Positions 59,385 through 64,000 of a stretch of DNA of 64,000 nucleotides are shown piece by piece (positions within the stretch are counted from its first letter, which is position 1; each line of letters opens with the position of its first letter). This DNA comes from Pueribacillus sp041725775. Its GTDB lineage: Bacteria; Bacillota; Bacilli; Bacillales; UBA6769. The notes beneath the pieces are model-generated. The model did not search any database, was not told the origin of the DNA, and worked only from the letters and a program-made list of their open reading frames with translations. A program made the translations under genes and the position numbers. The DNA lies in assembly GCF_041725775.1 (NCBI RefSeq), contig NZ_JBEUEL010000004.1:62001-126000 (forward strand). Reading direction: 5' to 3'.

Positions 59385-60164
59385 TTGCTGCAGATTAAAA
59401 AAGAATCTCGAAAAAATCTAGTACCATCTGTTAATAAAGCGTTCGATATCGTTACGTTATTGTTTAGAAAAGGCAGTCTCACCTTGAAAGATATCACGTA
59501 TGAGTTAAAAATACCTGCCAGTACGTGCTACAACATCGTGTCTACGCTAGAACATCGCGGGGTCATCCAAAAAGATGGTCAAACGAATTGTTATGAGTTA
59601 GGCATGTCATTAATGAAATGGGGATTAAAAGCGTATAACAATGTCGATATACGGAAAGTGGCAGTCAAATATTTGTACAAATTAGTCGAGCGCTTTAATG
59701 AGACAGCAACGGTCACAGTTTTTAATCAAGCTTCGTATGAAAGTATCGTTATTGATGTCGTTGAAGGAACTGAATTATTGCGAACATCACCTAGAATAGG
59801 CGCAAGATATCCACTCCATGTTACAGGAGCAGGCATGTGTTTTTTATCAAGCTTGCCAGCTGATGGATTAACGAATTATTTTGAATTAATTCAAGGAGAA
59901 CAGCTTATCCGTCCAATCTCTGAAGAGAAAATTAGAGCGAATTTACAAAGCATTAAAGAGAATGGGTATGCTGTTACGGTAAATGAACTTGGCACAAATG
60001 CAGCATCTGTAGGAGCAGGAATAAGAAATAATGTGCAAGAAATTCATGCAGCCATTAGCATTTCGGGACCTGCAGAAAGAATGAAAGAACAAATACCAGA
60101 AATGATTAAGGCAGTGAAAAGTTATGCAGATGAAATAAGTACTCGGTTGTATGGTAACCAGTGA
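59385..60164 (+). CDS. IclR family transcriptional regulator
   Basis: DNA-binding regulator with an N-terminal winged helix-turn-helix (LTLKDITYELKIPASTCYNIVSTL, about 30-53, in part) and a C-terminal GAF-like effector domain (TATVTVFNQASYESIVIDVVEG, then GAGMCFLSSLP and VNELGTNAASVGAGIRN). The 259 residues are normal. The start is uncertain. A strong AAAGGAGG (59377-59383) is followed by TTG 59385, CTG 59388 and ATT 59394; TTG is adopted though very close. IclR members commonly control organic-acid or aromatic catabolism. It probably regulates the flanking MFS genes and the CoA ligase. Confidence 0.88.
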   Translation: MLQIKKESRKNLVPSVNKAFDIVTLLFRKGSLTLKDITYELKIPASTCYNIVSTLEHRGVIQKDGQTNCYELGMSLMKWGLKAYNNVDIRKVAVKYLYKLVERFNETATVTVFNQASYESIVIDVVEGTELLRTSPRIGARYPLHVTGAGMCFLSSLPADGLTNYFELIQGEQLIRPISEEKIRANLQSIKENGYAVTVNELGTNAASVGAGIRNNVQEIHAAISISGPAERMKEQIPEMIKAVKSYADEISTRLYGNQ

Positions 60165-60197
60165 GTGTGTGTAAAGACAGAAAGAAGTTGAGTTTCT

Positions 60198-61394
60198 ATG
60201 CTCGAGCGGAGAGTATTTTTATTGCTCGGTTTCATCATTTTTTTAACAATGACCGGCTATGGAATTGTATTACCGACCTTACCTTTTGTCGCAGACCGTC
60301 TTAATTTAACATCTTTTCAAATGGGAACGTTAATTACAGGCTGGGCTGTTGCGCAATTAGCGACGGCTCCATTTTGGGGAAGACTTACAGATACTTGGGG
60401 ACGAAAACATGTATTGTTATTTGGTTTATTTGGGTTTGCGGTCGCTTTTTTTCTACTTGTTTTTGCACAGTCTTATTGGCAACTTTTATTTGCTCGTGTC
60501 ATTGGTGCCGTTTTATCTTCGGGAACACTACCTGCTGTCATTGCTCTCGTCTCAGATTTGACTGATTTAAAGCATCGTAACGTTGCGATTGCAAAAATCG
60601 GGGCGATTAACGGGCTTGGTTTTCTTTGTGGCCCTGCAGTTGGTGGCTTGTTCGCTCCGTTTGGTGTTAATGTTCCTTTTATCGTTGCAGGGACATGTGC
60701 TTTTATTACGTTGCCAATTGCAATGAGGTTTTTGTTCGAGCCTGAAGCTAAAACGACGTTAAAGCGCGATCAAGCGACTGTTTTTAAATCATTAACAATG
60801 GTGACTAGAAAAGGGTATTGGCAGTTTTTTATCGTTACGTTCGGTGTCTCGATGGCAGCGTCAAGCTTTTTTGGGTTATTAGGATATTTTATGATTGAAA
60901 GATTCAATGCTTCTCCAGTCATCGTAAGTTTAGCATTCAGTACTCAAGCAGGAGTATCCGTTATTGTCCAATTTTTTTTCCTAGAAAAGTTTTATCAATG
61001 GTTTGAAGAAGAATCGCTCGCAAAATTTGGGCTATTATTCATTACAATCGGCTTTAGCTTTATCGCATTTTCGCCTCATGCGAGTATCGCGATTATTGGA
61101 TGTTTGTTTACCGGCTTTGGGCAAGCTTGTGTAAATCCAACAATTTTATCAATTTTGTCAAAACGTGAAACATACGGTCAAGGGATAACGATTGGTATGC
61201 ATCAAGCGATGAACAGTCTCGGACGAATTGTTGGACCACTTCTTGGTGGCGCGATCTTTTCAATCCTCATATCAGGTCCATTTTTAACTTCTGCGGTCAT
61301 CGCATTATTATTATTTTTTATCGTTCTTTTAAGCAGTCATAAAGAAACAGCCGATGCCGATTTGATAAAAAAAGAAAAAGGCTCATACGTATAG
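60198..61394 (+). CDS. MFS transporter, DHA1-type, paralogue 2
   Basis: Second copy of the MFS permease pair, 398 residues with twelve membrane segments. The stretches FLTMTGYGIVLPTLPFVAD, LTSFQMGTLITGWAVAQL and AASSFFGLLGYFMIERFNASP are nearly the same as in the first copy, while loops and the C-terminal tail differ. It is likely to move a related but not identical compound. It follows the IclR gene by 33 bases and precedes the acyl-CoA synthetase by 47, so the three may be one operon. Confidence 0.9.
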   Translation: MLERRVFLLLGFIIFLTMTGYGIVLPTLPFVADRLNLTSFQMGTLITGWAVAQLATAPFWGRLTDTWGRKHVLLFGLFGFAVAFFLLVFAQSYWQLLFARVIGAVLSSGTLPAVIALVSDLTDLKHRNVAIAKIGAINGLGFLCGPAVGGLFAPFGVNVPFIVAGTCAFITLPIAMRFLFEPEAKTTLKRDQATVFKSLTMVTRKGYWQFFIVTFGVSMAASSFFGLLGYFMIERFNASPVIVSLAFSTQAGVSVIVQFFFLEKFYQWFEEESLAKFGLLFITIGFSFIAFSPHASIAIIGCLFTGFGQACVNPTILSILSKRETYGQGITIGMHQAMNSLGRIVGPLLGGAIFSILISGPFLTSAVIALLLFFIVLLSSHKETADADLIKKEKGSYV

Positions 61395-61441
61395 GTGGAT
61401 TTTTCTGAAAATAAACATACTTCAAAAAATGGAGGGGTAAG

Positions 61442-62983
61442 ATGCTGCTTTCTAATTTAATCCATGAAAATATCGAGAAATACGGTGAATATTCACTGCT
61501 TTATTATGAGGATGAAGTGATTTTGAATGTTCAGATCGAAAAAATCGGAAGGCAGTTTGCACAATTTTTAGCTTCTTTAGGAATTTCGAAAGGCGATCGA
61601 GTCCTCGTTTGTATGCCGAACCGACCGGAAGTTGTCTATGCCTATCAAGGAATTCTTCGTTCTGGTGCGATTGTCATTCCCGTTATGCATTTACTTCATG
61701 AAAAAGAAATTAATTTTATAATAGACAATTCTGAAGCGAAAGCGGTTATTACTTCTTCTGATATTCTTCCTAAAATTAAGCGTGCTGTAAAACAGCTTCC
61801 TCAGCATATTAAAATTGTTTCGGTTGATTCTACCGAACTGAGGCAAATGAATCAGGTTGAAATTGTTCAATGGTCAAAATCAATTTCCGTCAACCAATTA
61901 TTCGATGAAAAAAAACTAAAAATACAAGAATCAGATACAGCGGTCATTTTATACACATCAGGTACGACGGGAAAACCGAAAGGCGTTATGCTGACACATC
62001 GTAATTTATCGGCAAATTTACTTGCAAGCGCTCAACTTCAACCAGAAGATGAACGAGGAACGACCCTAGGAATATTGCCACTCGCTCACGTGTATGGGTT
62101 TGGTGTTATGAATGGTTGCTTTTATCGTGGGAATTCAGTTGTAATTTTTTCAAAATTTGATGTCGACAAAGTGTTTCAAGCGATTGAAAAACATAAAGTG
62201 AAAAGCTTTGCGGCTGTTCCTGCAATGGTTCATGCGATGTTGTCAAGCTCAAATTCCTCTAAGTATGATCTATCAAGTCTTGAAGCAGTCGGATCTGGTT
62301 CTGCTGCACTTCCTATCAGTTTGCGAACTAAGTTTCAAAAGAAATTTAATGTTGAGGTTCGCGATGCATATGGCTTATCAGAAGCATCTCCAGGTGTAGC
62401 AACACAGCGGAGGGATATGCCGATTAAAGAAGGGTCTGTCGGTGTGCCTTTGCCAGGTGTACAAATCAAAATTGTCGACGATGATGGAAAAGAACTTCCG
62501 ACTGGGGAAGTTGGTGAACTTATTGTGAAAGGAGACAATGTCACACCTGGTTATTATAAAAATCCAAAAGCTACGAAAGAAGCATTGAAAAACGGCTGGC
62601 TCCATACAGGGGATATGGCAAAAGTTGATGAAGATGGCTACTTGTATATCGTTGATCGAAAGAAGGACTTAATTATCCGTGGCGGCTTCAATATTTATCC
62701 CCGTGATCTTGAAGAGTTGATCGTTAAGCACGAAGCTGTGTCTGAAGTGGCGGTTATAGGGGTTCCGTCGGAGCGAATGGGAGAAGAAGTAGTGGCTTGT
62801 GTTGTGAAAAAAGCTGGTTATGACGTAACGGAGTCACAATTAATTGAATATTGCCAACAACATTTAGCTAAGTATAAAACACCGAAACAAATTATCTTTT
62901 TTGACGAGCTCCCAAGGAATGGCGTCGGCAAAATATTAAAAATAAAACTAAAAGAACTATATGCGAACCATTACTCTGCTTAG
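61442..62983 (+). CDS. AMP-forming acyl-CoA synthetase
   Basis: Activates a carboxylic acid to its CoA thioester via an acyl-adenylate. The 513 residues have the ANL-family motifs YTSGTTGKPKGVMLTH (A3), YGLSEASPG (A5), GWLHTGDMAKVDEDGY with VDRKKDLIIRGGFNIYP (A7-A8), and the C-terminal catalytic lysine in NGVGKILK. It resembles medium/long-chain fatty acid and aromatic acid CoA ligases; the substrate is not predictable. It may replace the missing lcfA, but the IclR and transporter neighbours suggest a specific acid instead. The ATG follows GGAGGGG. Confidence 0.92.
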   Translation: MLLSNLIHENIEKYGEYSLLYYEDEVILNVQIEKIGRQFAQFLASLGISKGDRVLVCMPNRPEVVYAYQGILRSGAIVIPVMHLLHEKEINFIIDNSEAKAVITSSDILPKIKRAVKQLPQHIKIVSVDSTELRQMNQVEIVQWSKSISVNQLFDEKKLKIQESDTAVILYTSGTTGKPKGVMLTHRNLSANLLASAQLQPEDERGTTLGILPLAHVYGFGVMNGCFYRGNSVVIFSKFDVDKVFQAIEKHKVKSFAAVPAMVHAMLSSSNSSKYDLSSLEAVGSGSAALPISLRTKFQKKFNVEVRDAYGLSEASPGVATQRRDMPIKEGSVGVPLPGVQIKIVDDDGKELPTGEVGELIVKGDNVTPGYYKNPKATKEALKNGWLHTGDMAKVDEDGYLYIVDRKKDLIIRGGFNIYPRDLEELIVKHEAVSEVAVIGVPSERMGEEVVACVVKKAGYDVTESQLIEYCQQHLAKYKTPKQIIFFDELPRNGVGKILKIKLKELYANHYSA

Positions 62984-63007
62984 TTCAACGAAGGGAGGAT
63001 ATACGTG

Positions 63008-64000
63008 ATGGGAGGAACATTACCAATATTGCAAGTTGAACGAATTAAAACAGAATTTAAAACACGCAAAGGAAGATTTGAAGCATTAAATAATATTTCT
63101 TTCCATATTCATAAAGGAGAAACGGTTGCCATTGTCGGTGAATCCGGTTCTGGAAAAAGTGTATCTGCATTGTCGATTATACAGTTATTAGAAAAATCAG
63201 GCCAGGTCACTTCAGGTAGCATCCTTTTTAACGATGTAAAGTTGAACAAATTGTCAGAAGAAGACATCCGTAAAATTAGAGGAAAAGAAATTGCTATGAT
63301 TTTCCAAGATCCAATGACGTGCTTAGATCCTGTTTACACAATCGGTGATCAAGTCATTGAAAGTATTAAAATTCATGAAAATTTATCGAAACAAGCGTAT
63401 TATGATCGTGCACTTGAGCTATTGAAACTTGTCGGGCTACCTGATCCAGAAGAGAGGATGTCAAGTTACCCGCATCAACTGTCTGGGGGACAACGACAAA
63501 GAGTAATGATCGCAATAGCACTCGCATGTAAGCCAAATGTTCTCATTGCTGATGAACCGACAACTGCGTTAGATGTCACCGTACAAGCGCAAATTATGGA
63601 ATTACTTAAACAGCTTCAAGCGGAGTTAGGAACTGCGATTATTCTAGTAACACACGATCTCGGAGTCGTTGCTGAAATGGCAGATCGTGTCGTTGTCGTC
63701 TATGCAGGACAAGTTGTTGAAGAAGCAGAGGTACGAGCGCTTTTTGCTAACCCAGAACATCCTTATACAGAAGCGCTATTAAAAAGTATTCCAAGAATTG
63801 AAACACGGAAAGATGAACAGTTACTAGCAATTAAAGGCTCTGTTCCAAGTTTAGGAAATATGCCTTCTGGCTGTCGTTTTCATCCCCGTTGTGATTATGC
63901 TGGCAACATATGCAAAACGAGCGAACCTCCCGTTTATAAAGTGAATCATAATCACATGAGCAAATGCTGGTTAAAAAATGAACATGAAGCAATGAAGCTT
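63008..64000 (+). CDS. Oligopeptide/dipeptide-type ABC transporter ATP-binding protein, 3' end cut off
   Basis: ATPase of an Opp/Dpp/nickel-type importer (OppD/DppD family). In 331 visible residues: Walker A GESGSGKS (44-51), Q-loop FQDPMTCLDPV, signature LSGGQRQR (158-165), Walker B ending at Asp182 (LIADEPTTALD), and the H-loop VTHDLG. The C-terminal oligopeptide-transport domain has Cys289, Cys295 and Cys302 (GCRFHPRCDYAGNIC), the Cys-rich motif of the family. ATG 63008 or GTG 63005 both suit AGGGAGG (62992-62998). The frame is open at the window edge. The permease and binding-protein genes presumably follow. Confidence 0.93.
   Translation, partial: MGGTLPILQVERIKTEFKTRKGRFEALNNISFHIHKGETVAIVGESGSGKSVSALSIIQLLEKSGQVTSGSILFNDVKLNKLSEEDIRKIRGKEIAMIFQDPMTCLDPVYTIGDQVIESIKIHENLSKQAYYDRALELLKLVGLPDPEERMSSYPHQLSGGQRQRVMIAIALACKPNVLIADEPTTALDVTVQAQIMELLKQLQAELGTAIILVTHDLGVVAEMADRVVVVYAGQVVEEAEVRALFANPEHPYTEALLKSIPRIETRKDEQLLAIKGSVPSLGNMPSGCRFHPRCDYAGNICKTSEPPVYKVNHNHMSKCWLKNEHEAMKL

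Noticed and set aside
1..64000. tRNA, rRNA, CRISPR arrays, prophage or defence islands
   Set aside because: I looked for cloverleaf ends, regularly spaced direct repeats and phage or nuclease gene sets and saw none. The T-box leaders imitate some tRNA-like pairings but are not tRNA genes.

Overview
The window is a low-G+C, endospore-forming Firmicute chromosome of the family Bacillaceae. The evidence is the content and order of the core genes, which largely follow the Bacillus subtilis polA-to-racE region (ytvI-citZ-icd-mdh, polA-mutM-ytaF-coaE, gapB, nrdR-dnaB-dnaI-ytxC-thrS, infC-rpmI-rplT, ysdC-sspI-ysgA-pheST, rnhC-zapA-cvpA-polX-mutS2, fadR-etfBA-trxA-uvrC-yslB-sdhCAB-gerE-racE). Spore genes (sspI, gerE, a ger germination operon, ytaF, ytxC) and T-box leaders agree with this. 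I cannot name the species.

Layout. 1-4958: a catabolic block with a TRAP transporter (DctQ, cut by the window edge, and DctM), a CitE/HpcH-type lyase, a TnpB remnant, a crotonase-fold enzyme and a nitronate monooxygenase-like flavoprotein. 4997-11690: ytvI facing away from the TCA genes citZ, icd and mdh; a degenerate group II intron sits directly behind the citZ terminator. 11772-12108: repeat copy A, where many Bacilli carry phoPR. 12246-28358: replication, repair and translation genes (polA, mutM, coaE, gapB, an orphan trpB, nrdR, dnaB, dnaI, ytxC, thrS, infC, rpmI, rplT), with repeat copies C, B and D. 28575-32353: a GerAB-GerAA-GerAC operon. 32514-39170: a dUTPase, an M42 peptidase, sspI, an rRNA methyltransferase and pheST. 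39249-40651: decayed genes (an LPXTG protein end and an MFS transporter). 40670-47051: rnhC, zapA, cvpA, polX and mutS2. 47189-56896: a 27-residue membrane peptide, fadR, etfBA, trxA, uvrC, yslB, sdhCAB and gerE. 57137-64000: racE, then a second accessory block of two paralogous MFS transporters around an IclR regulator, an acyl-CoA synthetase and the start of an Opp/Dpp-type ABC system.

Regulation readable from the sequence: T-box leaders for thrS (specifier ACC) and pheST (specifier TTC), an L20-type leader before infC, an AUU start codon for infC, two inverted CcpN-consensus sites at the gapB promoter, a near-perfect FadR box behind the fadR promoter, and paired palindromes before the IclR gene.

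The most unusual structure is a dispersed repeat of about 340 bp with four recognisable copies in 16 kb. All four lie a short way downstream of intrinsic terminators, two of them between a riboregulatory leader (T-box, L20 leader) and its gene. A second, shorter repeat family abuts rnhC, cvpA, yslB and possibly mutS2. I saw no tRNA, rRNA, CRISPR array or intact transposase.
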